Assembly (NCBI GenBank): GCA_963738365.1 | Contig: CAVTWH010000007.1 | Coordinates: forward strand, 1,289,763-1,353,762 | DNA length: 64,000 bases | Direction of reading: 5' to 3' | From: CAVTWH01 sp963738365 | Lineage (GTDB): Bacteria > Actinomycetota > Actinomycetes > Mycobacteriales > Micromonosporaceae | Part shown: positions 34,133 through 42,028 of the stretch, in pieces | Layout: every line of letters starts with the position of its first letter | How positions within the stretch are numbered: position 1 is the stretch's first letter | Notes under the pieces: model-generated | Told to the model about the DNA's origin: nothing | What the model saw: only the letters and a program-made list of their open reading frames with translations | Database searches by the model: none | Made by a program: the position numbers and the translations under genes

Positions 34133-35665
34133 TCAGCGGCCGGTCGGGCCGCTGTCCGGCCGGATGACGTTGTCCGGCCGGACGACGGAGTTCGGCTGCG
34201 GCGGGTAGGGCACCGGCGGAAACTGCGCCGGGTACGGCCCGGGCGGGTACTGCGCCGGGTAGCCGGGCGGCGGGGGCGGGACCGGTGCGCTGAGGCGGTG
34301 GTGGAGCAGGACCCCGCCGACGAATGCCGCCGGTACCGTCGCCACGGTCAGGAACGGCACCGGTACGGCGAGCACCACCGCCGCCATGGCGCCGAAGCCG
34401 AGCACGGCCGTGCGGTGTGCCAGCACCCAGCGCCACTGGTCGCCGAAGCGCACCACGCCGCGGTGCTGTAGCGGGAAGGTCATCACCAGGAAACCCAGGA
34501 CCAGCCCGCCGATCAGGACCAGCCCGACCGTGCCGAGCAGCAGCCCGAGCGCGGGTAGCGCGGCCAGCAGCGCGAACGCCACGGCGCCCAGGTTGACCGC
34601 GACCAGCGCGACGACGGCGACGATCACCGCCCGGGCCACCGCGCGGTACCAGGGTACGGCCGCCGGGCCGGCGCCCAGCCGATGCTCCAGGCGCCGGGTG
34701 ATCAGCACGTACGCCACCGCGCCGAGCAGCACGGTGACCGGCGGGGTGGCCAGGCCCAGCGCCATCTCCACCACCGCCCCGATGCCCCACTCCACGGTGG
34801 AGTGCAGCAGCCAGTGCAGCGCCGACCAGTGGTCCGACCAGCCGGTGGCCCAGTCGACCAGACCGTCGGTGAGCCGGCGTACGGCCGCGTGCACGGTCAG
34901 CGTGAAGGCCACCGTCACGGCCGCCGGCAGCAGCGCGTACAGCCAGAGCAGCGGGCTGCGGGCGAGCCGGCCCAGGCCCAGCCAGTAGTGCCCGACGCCG
35001 GTGCGGAAGTCGGCGGCGGTCCGGCGGGTGGCCCGAACGGCGGCTTGACGGCCACCCCGCGTCGCACCACCGACGAACCGGGCGCCGTGCGCGGTGAGCT
35101 GCGCCGCGCTGTCGACCAGTTGCCGCGAGCCGGTACGCACGCGTGGGTCCTGGGCGACCCGGGCGGTGCCGTCGGCGAGCCGGGCAGCACCCTGGGCGGC
35201 CACCGCACGCGCCTGGGCGAGCCGGTCGGCGGCCCGCTGCCCGGCCTGCGCCAGCTGGGCGGCGCGCTCGGGCGGGACGACCGTCCGGCCGGCGTCCGCG
35301 ACCCGGCCGCCGAGGCCGGCGAGCGTATCCCGTACCCGTACCCCCGATGGGGGAGCCGGCGGCGGCTGGGCGACCACGTAGCCGCCGGACGAACCGGCCG
35401 GCACACCCCACGGCGGCGGCGCGCCCGGGTGCCGGGCCGGCGGCAGGACGCCCGGATGCGGGGACGACTGCGGCGGGGCGCCCGGCCCCGGCGGCACGGG
35501 CGGTCGGGGGAGCGGGCTCGCAGCTGGGCCGGGCGGCGCGTGCGGGGCAGGTGGCGGCGGTGGCGAGGTGGGCGGCGGTGGCGAGGTGGGCGGCGGTGGC
35601 CGCTCGGCGTCCGCGTCCGGCGCCACGCTACCGCTGTCCACTTCGCGCGGTTGCTCCGTCGTCAT
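34133..35665 (-). CDS. EI24/CysZ-like multi-pass membrane protein
   Basis: 510 residues from ATG 35665, which has a GGGGG stretch upstream; GTG 35671 is an alternative. The first roughly 120 residues are Pro-rich and disordered and include 18-nt tandem repeats (PPPPTS) near the start. An amphipathic Ala/Arg-rich region (about 115-215) follows, then an EI24-type domain with about six membrane helices (about 225-450), starting WLGLGRLARSPLLWLY and including ITRRLEHRLGAG. The C-terminal tail is Pro/Tyr/Gln-rich. Family members act in the cytoplasmic membrane; some transport sulfate, most are uncharacterised. The gene converges on the NTPase gene with 14 bp between stops. Confidence 0.75.
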   Translation of the reverse strand: MTTEQPREVDSGSVAPDADAERPPPPTSPPPPTSPPPPPAPHAPPGPAASPLPRPPVPPGPGAPPQSSPHPGVLPPARHPGAPPPWGVPAGSSGGYVVAQPPPAPPSGVRVRDTLAGLGGRVADAGRTVVPPERAAQLAQAGQRAADRLAQARAVAAQGAARLADGTARVAQDPRVRTGSRQLVDSAAQLTAHGARFVGGATRGGRQAAVRATRRTAADFRTGVGHYWLGLGRLARSPLLWLYALLPAAVTVAFTLTVHAAVRRLTDGLVDWATGWSDHWSALHWLLHSTVEWGIGAVVEMALGLATPPVTVLLGAVAYVLITRRLEHRLGAGPAAVPWYRAVARAVIVAVVALVAVNLGAVAFALLAALPALGLLLGTVGLVLIGGLVLGFLVMTFPLQHRGVVRFGDQWRWVLAHRTAVLGFGAMAAVVLAVPVPFLTVATVPAAFVGGVLLHHRLSAPVPPPPPGYPAQYPPGPYPAQFPPVPYPPQPNSVVRPDNVIRPDSGPTGR

Positions 35666-35937
35666 CGCCACCCCCGACTCATCGTCGTGTTCTGGGCATC
35701 ATGCCCGCTCTGCCCGGACCTCGCCAGCGCCACGGAGGGTGGACGCCGATGCCCGGATGGTCAGCGATTGCCCCCGCCTGGTGCCCGCGGTGGTGAGGAA
35801 GATCATGAGATACCGCCGGGTAGCTGGGCAGAGTCACGTGAGTTGACCGGGGCGGGCTGTTGTCGCGCCGGACCCACGGGTTACCGTGTCCCCGCAGCCA
35901 CCCGGCCCGGGTGTGCGCGGGACGGCAGGAGGCGGCG

Positions 35938-38217
35938 TTGAGCAACGATCCAACCGGGGGTCCGCTCGATGGCGCGCACGTCCTGCTCACCGGGGCGACC
36001 GGGTTCCTCGGCCAGGCGCTGCTGGCCAAGCTGCTGGAGTGCTATCCGACCACCCGGGTCAGCCTGCTGATCCGCGGCAAGGGCAGCTCCTCCGGCAGCG
36101 ACCGGCTCGCCGGCCTGCTGCGCAAGCAGGTGTTCGGCCCGTGGCGCCGGGCGGTGGGCGCCGACGAGGTGGCCCGGATCGTCGCCGAACGGGTCAGCGT
36201 GGTCGATGCCGAGCTCGGCAGCACCGGCGTGGCGCTGCCCGGCGACCTGACCGCGGTCATCCACGCGGCCTCCACGGTCTCCTTCGACCCGCCCATCGAC
36301 GACGCCTTCCGGACCAACGTCAAGGGCGTCGTCGACCTCTACGAGGCGGTCCATGCGGCCGGCGGCAACCCGCACGTCGTGCACGTCTCCACGGCCTACG
36401 TGGCCGGCGCCCGCAAGGGCGTGATCTCCGAGGTGTCGCTGGACCACGACGCCGACTGGCGGACCGAGATGGCCTCCGCGATGGCTGCCCGGGACGACGT
36501 GGAGCGCGACTCGCGCCGCCCGGAGGCGCTGCGCAAGGCGCTGGAGAAGGCGCGCCGGGAGCACGGCAAGTCCGGCCCGCAGTCGGCCGCGAAGGCGGCT
36601 GAGGCCGCCCGCCGCGAGTGGGTCACCGACCGGCTGGTCGACTACGGCCGGCTGCGCGCGCAGAGCCTGGGCTGGCCGGACGTCTACACGTTCACCAAGG
36701 CGCTCGGCGAGCGGGTGGCCGAGGAGCTGCTCACCGGGGTGCTGCCGCTGTCGGTGGTCCGCCCGGCCATCGTGGAGAGCGCGCTGCACCACCCCTACCC
36801 GGGGTGGCTGGACGGGTTCAAGATGGCCGACCCGCTGATCATTGCCTACGGGCGCGGCATCCTCAGCGAGTTCCCCGGCGTACCGGACGGGGCGCTGGAC
36901 CTCATCCCGGTGGACATGGTGGTGAACGGGACGCTGGCGGTGGCCGCCACGCCGCCCCCGGTGGACGCGCCGAACTACTACCACGTCAGCTCCGGCTCCC
37001 GGAACCCGCTCACCTTCCGGCGGATGTACCAGAACATCCACGAGTACTTCACCGACCACCCGATGCCGGACGGTGGACGCGGCCAGATCAAGCCACCCAC
37101 CTGGGACTTCCCGGGCGCCCGCCGGGTGGAGACGATGCTGCGTACCGGCGAGCGGGTGATCGGCGCCGCCCAGCAGGCGCTGCTGGCCCTGCCGGCCGGC
37201 GAACGTACCCGGCGCTGGCAGCGCGACGTCTCCAAGGAGAAGGAGCGCGTCGAGTTCCTGCGTAAGTACTCCGACATCTACGGCGTCTACACCTCCGCCG
37301 AGGTGATCTACACCGACAGCAAGCTGCTGGCCCTGCACCGGGCGCTGCCGGCCGACCGGGTGGCGCTGCACGGCTTCGACTGCGCCGAGGTCGACTGGGA
37401 GGACTACCTGCAGGGCGTGCACTGCCCGGCGATCACCGTCACCATGCGCAAGGCGACCGCCGGGCGGCGTACCTCGGCGGTGGCGGTACCGGACGTCGCG
37501 GCCGGTACGCCGGGCGACAAGGTGATCGCCATCTTCGACCTGGAGGGCACGGTCATCGCCTCCAACCTCATCGAGGCGTACCTGTGGGCCCGGCTGGCCG
37601 ACCTGCCGCGCTCCCAGTGGGCCGGGGAGCTCGCCGACGTGCTCCGCCGGATGCCCCGCTACCTGAGCGCCGAGCGGCGCGACCGGGGCGAGTTCATCCG
37701 CAGCTTCATGCGCCGCTACGAGGGTGCCTCCGAAGCCGGGCTGCACCGCATCGTGCAGGAGCGCCTCGGCGACGCGCTGCTGCGCCGGTCCCACCCGGAG
37801 GCGGTCCGCCAGGTGCGCAAGCACCGGGCCGCCGGGCACCGCACGGTGCTCATCACCGGGACCGTCGACGTGCTGGTGCAGCCGCTGGCGCCGCTCTTCG
37901 ACGAGGTGGTGGCCAGCCGGCTGCACACCCGGGACGGCATCTACACCGGCTTCCTGGAGGCGCCGCCGCTGGTCGGCGAGGCGCGCGCGGCCTGGCTGCG
38001 CCGCTACGCCGCCACCGTGGGCGCCGACCTGACCCGCTCCTACGCCTACGGCGACTCCTACTCCGACCGCCCACTGCTGGAGGCCGTCGGGCACCCGGTG
38101 GCGGTCAACCCCGACCCGCACCTGTACCGGCACGCCCGCTCGCGCAGCTGGCCGGTGGCCGCCTGGAAGTCGCAGACCATGCCGGCCGCCGACGCGCTCG
38201 TGGAGACCGTCCGATGA
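35938..38217 (+). CDS. fatty acyl-CoA reductase fused to HAD-IB phosphatase
   Basis: 759 residues from TTG 35938, chosen because AGGAGG lies 5 nt upstream and the Rossmann fold starts soon after. Residues about 14-350 form an NAD(P)-binding extended SDR of the acyl-CoA reductase (male-sterility) type: LLTGATGFLGQALL and the catalytic YTFTK. The C-terminal sterile-type region ends near 490 (RKYSDIYGVYTSAEV). From about 528 a HAD-IB hydrolase follows: motif I is FDLEGT with Glu536 where Asp is usual, motif II is LITGT and motif IV is YGDSYSDRPLLEAVG. The predicted role is reduction of an acyl thioester to aldehyde or alcohol, plus dephosphorylation. It is the first gene of a four-gene cassette. 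Confidence 0.87.
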   Translation: MSNDPTGGPLDGAHVLLTGATGFLGQALLAKLLECYPTTRVSLLIRGKGSSSGSDRLAGLLRKQVFGPWRRAVGADEVARIVAERVSVVDAELGSTGVALPGDLTAVIHAASTVSFDPPIDDAFRTNVKGVVDLYEAVHAAGGNPHVVHVSTAYVAGARKGVISEVSLDHDADWRTEMASAMAARDDVERDSRRPEALRKALEKARREHGKSGPQSAAKAAEAARREWVTDRLVDYGRLRAQSLGWPDVYTFTKALGERVAEELLTGVLPLSVVRPAIVESALHHPYPGWLDGFKMADPLIIAYGRGILSEFPGVPDGALDLIPVDMVVNGTLAVAATPPPVDAPNYYHVSSGSRNPLTFRRMYQNIHEYFTDHPMPDGGRGQIKPPTWDFPGARRVETMLRTGERVIGAAQQALLALPAGERTRRWQRDVSKEKERVEFLRKYSDIYGVYTSAEVIYTDSKLLALHRALPADRVALHGFDCAEVDWEDYLQGVHCPAITVTMRKATAGRRTSAVAVPDVAAGTPGDKVIAIFDLEGTVIASNLIEAYLWARLADLPRSQWAGELADVLRRMPRYLSAERRDRGEFIRSFMRRYEGASEAGLHRIVQERLGDALLRRSHPEAVRQVRKHRAAGHRTVLITGTVDVLVQPLAPLFDEVVASRLHTRDGIYTGFLEAPPLVGEARAAWLRRYAATVGADLTRSYAYGDSYSDRPLLEAVGHPVAVNPDPHLYRHARSRSWPVAAWKSQTMPAADALVETVR

Positions 38218-39422
38218 TGCTGACCCTGGAGTACTTCCACTCCGCCTCCCGCTACCTGGCCGGCCGGGTGGCCACCGGTACCCCGTGGGGCGGCCGGGCG
38301 TCCGGCGCGATCGCGGCGAACGTCTCGCCGCTGCGCCTGGTGGCCCGCCCCGAGCCCCGGTTGCCCGGGGACGGCTGGACCCGGGTCAAGCCGCTGCTGT
38401 CCGGCATCTGCGGCTCCGACCTGGGGCTGCTCACCGGCCGCAACTCGCCCTACCTGTCGGCGGTGATCTCGCTGCCGTTCACCCCCGGGCACGAGGTGGT
38501 CGGGGTGACCCTGGACGACACCCCGGGTACCCCCAAGGGCACCCGGGTGGTGGTCGACCCGGTGCTGGGCTGCCTGCCCCGGGCCACCCGGCCGTGCGAG
38601 CACTGCGCGGGCGCGGCCGGCGACGACGCGGCCCAGCACAGCCGGTGCAACCACGTCACCTCCGGCGCCGTGGCGGCCGGTATCCAGACCGGCTACTGCG
38701 CCGACACCGGCGGCGGCTGGGGCCGGATGCTGGTGGCCCACGACAGCCAGCTGCACGCCGTCCCGGACAGCCTGGACACCCGGGAGGCGGTGCTGGTCGA
38801 GCCGCTGGCCTGCGCGGTGCACTCGGTACGCCGGGTGGACATCCCGGACGGCGCCTCGGTGCTGGTCATCGGCGCCGGCACGGTCGGCCTGCTGACCATC
38901 CTGGGGCTGCGGGAGTACACCAAGGCCGGCCCGATCTACGTCATCGCCAAGCACGGCCACCAGCGCGAACGGGCCCGGGAACTGGGCGCCACCGAGGTGT
39001 TCTCCACCGACCGGGCGGCCCGGGCGCTGCGCCGGGCCACCGGCGGGTTCCTGGCCCGGCCCGAGCGCGGCGACGAGTACCTGCTCGGCGGTGCCGACCT
39101 GGCCTTCGAGTGCACCGGCGGGTCCGGCCTGGACCCCGCGCTGCGGCTGGTCCGGGCCGGCGGCACGGTGCTGCTGTCCGGCATGCCCAACGCCGGAGTG
39201 GACCTGACCCCGGTGTGGTTCCGGGAACTCAACCTGGTCGGCGCCTACGCCTCCGGAGGCCGGGACTTCCCGGACGCCATGGCACTGGCGCAGACCGCCC
39301 CGCTGCGCGGCTACGTCGACGCGGTGTACCCGCTGTCACGCTGGCGGGAGGCGATCGGGCACGCGAGCGCCGCCGGGCGGCTCGGCACCGTCAAGGTCGC
39401 CTTCGACCCGCTCCGAGACTGA
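38214..39422 (+). CDS. zinc-dependent alcohol dehydrogenase (MDR family)
   Basis: 402 residues; the start ATG overlaps the stop of the reductase-phosphatase gene (ATGA), so the two are translationally coupled. GroES-like domain with SGICGSD (catalytic zinc Cys), GHEVVG (His, Glu) and a Cys cluster (PCEHC..SRCNH) where the structural zinc normally binds. The Rossmann domain has VIGAGTVGLLTILGL. Catalytic zinc ligands appear conserved. By neighbourhood it should interconvert an aldehyde and alcohol produced by or fed to the acyl-CoA reductase. The substrate is not evident from sequence. Confidence 0.9.
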   Translation: MMLTLEYFHSASRYLAGRVATGTPWGGRASGAIAANVSPLRLVARPEPRLPGDGWTRVKPLLSGICGSDLGLLTGRNSPYLSAVISLPFTPGHEVVGVTLDDTPGTPKGTRVVVDPVLGCLPRATRPCEHCAGAAGDDAAQHSRCNHVTSGAVAAGIQTGYCADTGGGWGRMLVAHDSQLHAVPDSLDTREAVLVEPLACAVHSVRRVDIPDGASVLVIGAGTVGLLTILGLREYTKAGPIYVIAKHGHQRERARELGATEVFSTDRAARALRRATGGFLARPERGDEYLLGGADLAFECTGGSGLDPALRLVRAGGTVLLSGMPNAGVDLTPVWFRELNLVGAYASGGRDFPDAMALAQTAPLRGYVDAVYPLSRWREAIGHASAAGRLGTVKVAFDPLRD

Positions 39423-39450
39423 ACAACCACCGGGACTAGAGGAGTTTGCA

Positions 39451-41028
39451 GTGGCACGCCCAGGTTTCGTCCTTGAGGTCGACGAGCGCACCCCCGCGCT
39501 GCTGGTCCACCAGGGCGAGGGGTTCCGGCTGGAGAAGTTCCCGCTGGGCACCCGCGTCATCTACCCGCCGGAGTCGCTGCCCGCGCTGCGTGACCTGGAC
39601 GGGCAGATCCGGCATGCGCTGGACCACCCGCTGGGCCGGGAGCCGCTGCGCGACCTGCTGTTCGCCGGGATGAAGCTGACCATCGTCTTCGACGACCTGT
39701 CCATCCCGCTGCCGAAGATGCAGACCCCGGACATCCGGGGTCGGATCATCGAGCACGTGCTGGAGCTGGCCGCCGCCAAGGGCGTGGACGACGTGGAGCT
39801 GATCGCCGGCAACGCGCTGCACCGCCGGATGACCCCGGCCGAGCTGAAGCGCACCGTGGGGGAGCGGGTGTACCGCTCGTTCTTCCCGCACCACCTGAAG
39901 AACCACGACGCCGAGGACCGGGCCAACCTGCTCAAGATCGGTGAGACGAAGCACGGCGAGATCGTCGAGATCAACCGCCGGGCGGCGGAGAGCGACCTGA
40001 TCGTCTACGTCAACGTCAACCTCACCGCGATGAGTGGCGGCGCCAAGTCCGTCTCCGTGGGCCTGGCCTCCTACGCCAGCCTCAAGGCCCACCACAACGT
40101 GCACACGCTGCGCCACTCGCGCTCGTTCAACGACCCGCCGAACTCGGCGATGCACCACTCGTACCACCGGATGGCCGCCATCCTGGAAGACGCGGTGAAG
40201 ATCTTCCAGATCGAGACGACGGTCAACAACAACACCTTCCCGCAGCAGCTGGGCTTCCTCAACAAGCGCGAGTGGGAGTGGTCGCTCAAGGACCAGGCCA
40301 CCTACCTGGCCGTCAAGCGGGGCAACGACCTGCTGCCGCCGGCCCGCCGCCGCCAGCTGTGGCACTCGACGTCCTCGTCCTACGGCATCACCTCGGTGAC
40401 CGCCGGTGAGCCGCTGGCCGTGCACGAGGTGACCAGCCGCAACGTGCTGCGCCAGCAGCTGGTCGAGGTGGACGGGCCGTCCGACATCGGGGTGTGGGGG
40501 CTGCCCTACATCTGCCCGTACAACGTCAACTCGATCATGAATCCGATCCTGGTGATGAGCCTGGGCCTGGGCTACTTCTTCAACCTCTACCGGGGCCAGC
40601 CGATCGTCCGCCAGGGCGGCGTGGCGATCTTCTACCACCACATGCGCAACGAGTTCCACCCGGTGCACCACCCCAGCTACATCGACTTCTACGAGGAAGT
40701 GCTGGCCGAGACCACCGACCCGCTGGCCATCGAGACCAAGTACGAGGAGCAGTTCGCCACCGACCCCTGGTACACCCACCTGTACCGCAACAGCTACGCC
40801 TACCACGGCGTGCACCCGCTCTACATGTGGTACTGGGGCGCGCACGCGCTGGAGCACCTGGGCGAGGTCATCGTGGTCGGCGGCGACCGGCGTACCTGTG
40901 CCCGGCTCGGCTTCCGGGCCGCCTCCACCCTGAACGACGCGCTGGAGATGGCCAGGGACGTGGTGGGCGGCAGCCCCAGCATCACGTACCAGCACACCCC
41001 GCCGCTGTCGATGGCGGACGTGCGCTGA
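39451..41028 (+). CDS. LarA-like (nickel-pincer lactate racemase family) protein
   Basis: 525 residues, GTG start with GAGGAG upstream. The N-terminal half matches the LarA/DUF2088 fold: FDDLSIPLPKMQT, GNALHRRMTPAEL and MSGGAKSVSVG. Compared with Lactiplantibacillus LarA, Lys199 corresponds to the Lys184 that binds the nickel-pincer cofactor and His215 to the nickel ligand His200 (same spacing of 16), and His124 corresponds to catalytic His108. The second catalytic His (174 in LarA) is not at its position, where YVNVNLT is read. The protein is also about 100 residues longer than LarA, with an aromatic-rich C-terminal half. It may therefore catalyse a different 2-hydroxyacid or alcohol reaction. 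LarB, LarC and LarE are not in this window. Confidence 0.8.
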   Translation: MARPGFVLEVDERTPALLVHQGEGFRLEKFPLGTRVIYPPESLPALRDLDGQIRHALDHPLGREPLRDLLFAGMKLTIVFDDLSIPLPKMQTPDIRGRIIEHVLELAAAKGVDDVELIAGNALHRRMTPAELKRTVGERVYRSFFPHHLKNHDAEDRANLLKIGETKHGEIVEINRRAAESDLIVYVNVNLTAMSGGAKSVSVGLASYASLKAHHNVHTLRHSRSFNDPPNSAMHHSYHRMAAILEDAVKIFQIETTVNNNTFPQQLGFLNKREWEWSLKDQATYLAVKRGNDLLPPARRRQLWHSTSSSYGITSVTAGEPLAVHEVTSRNVLRQQLVEVDGPSDIGVWGLPYICPYNVNSIMNPILVMSLGLGYFFNLYRGQPIVRQGGVAIFYHHMRNEFHPVHHPSYIDFYEEVLAETTDPLAIETKYEEQFATDPWYTHLYRNSYAYHGVHPLYMWYWGAHALEHLGEVIVVGGDRRTCARLGFRAASTLNDALEMARDVVGGSPSITYQHTPPLSMADVR

Positions 41029-41030
41029 CC

Positions 41031-41942
41031 ATGGGCCTGTTCCGGGAGACCAAGACACTGCTGGCCGGTCGGGACTGGCGGGGGCGTTCGCGTACCCCGC
41101 GCAGCGCCATCGAGCACGAGCCGGCCGAGGAGCCGCGCGAGTTCCCCACCGGCTGGGCCCGGATGGCGGCGGTGCGCGCCGCCCGGCGCGGCATCCAGCG
41201 GGCCGGGCTGACCCCGCTCACCTGGAGCCTCACCAAGCCCGACGTGCAGGGGCGGGAGCTGCTGGAGAACCTCACCGGCCCGGTGGTGTTCGTCGCCAAC
41301 CACTCCAGCCACCTGGACACCCCGCTGATCCTCGGCTCGCTGCCGGCCCGCTACGCCAAGCGCATCGCGGTGGGCGCCGCCGCCGACTACTTCTTCGACG
41401 CCCGCTGGCGGGCCGCGATCACCGCCGTGGTCTTCAACGCCTTCCCGGTGGAGCGGCGCGGCTCCCGCAAGCTGCGCTCGCTGGCCCCGAACCTGCTCGA
41501 CCGCGGCTGGTCGCTGCTGCTGTTCCCGGAGGGGACGCGCAGTGAGGACGGCTGGATGAGCGCCATGCGGCTGGGCGCCGCCCAGCTCTGCGTGACCCGC
41601 AACGTGCCGTGCGTACCGATCGTGCTGCGCGGCACCTACGCCGCGATGCCCCGGGGGCGTAACTGGCCGCTGCCCGGCCGCCCCCGGGTGGCGGTGCGCT
41701 ACGGTACCCCGCTGATTCCGCAGGAGGGCGAGGGCGCCCGTACCTTCCAGCAGCGGATGGCCTCGTCGGTGTCGCGGCTGTGGGCCGAGGAGGAGCTGGG
41801 CTGGTACCGGTCGCTGCGGGCTTCGGCCGAGGGCACCGTGGCGCTGCCCACCGGCCCGAAGGCGGCCTCCTGGCGGCGGCAGTGGGAGACCACCCGGCCG
41901 CTGCGCGCCGACCGCCCGGCGCCGGCCTGGCGGGACGAGTAG
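41031..41942 (+). CDS. PlsC-type lysophospholipid acyltransferase
   Basis: 303 residues; the ATG is 2 bp after the preceding stop. The acyltransferase motifs are complete: VANHSSHLDTP (H-x4-D), a hydrophobic substrate helix, FPVERRG, then LFPEGTRSEDG and VPCVPIVLRGTY. There is no clear transmembrane helix, so it is likely membrane-associated. It transfers an acyl chain to a glycerol-type or related acceptor. It is the last gene of the reductase/phosphatase, dehydrogenase, LarA-like and acyltransferase cassette, and makes a lipid product likely. Confidence 0.92.
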   Translation: MGLFRETKTLLAGRDWRGRSRTPRSAIEHEPAEEPREFPTGWARMAAVRAARRGIQRAGLTPLTWSLTKPDVQGRELLENLTGPVVFVANHSSHLDTPLILGSLPARYAKRIAVGAAADYFFDARWRAAITAVVFNAFPVERRGSRKLRSLAPNLLDRGWSLLLFPEGTRSEDGWMSAMRLGAAQLCVTRNVPCVPIVLRGTYAAMPRGRNWPLPGRPRVAVRYGTPLIPQEGEGARTFQQRMASSVSRLWAEEELGWYRSLRASAEGTVALPTGPKAASWRRQWETTRPLRADRPAPAWRDE

Positions 41943-42028
41943 CCGGGGACTCCTCCGGCGGGTGAAGTGTCCGGCGTGTCCCGGTTGCGGGTCGTCTGCG
42001 GTACGGCAGGGTGGGCGGTGGAGCGCCT

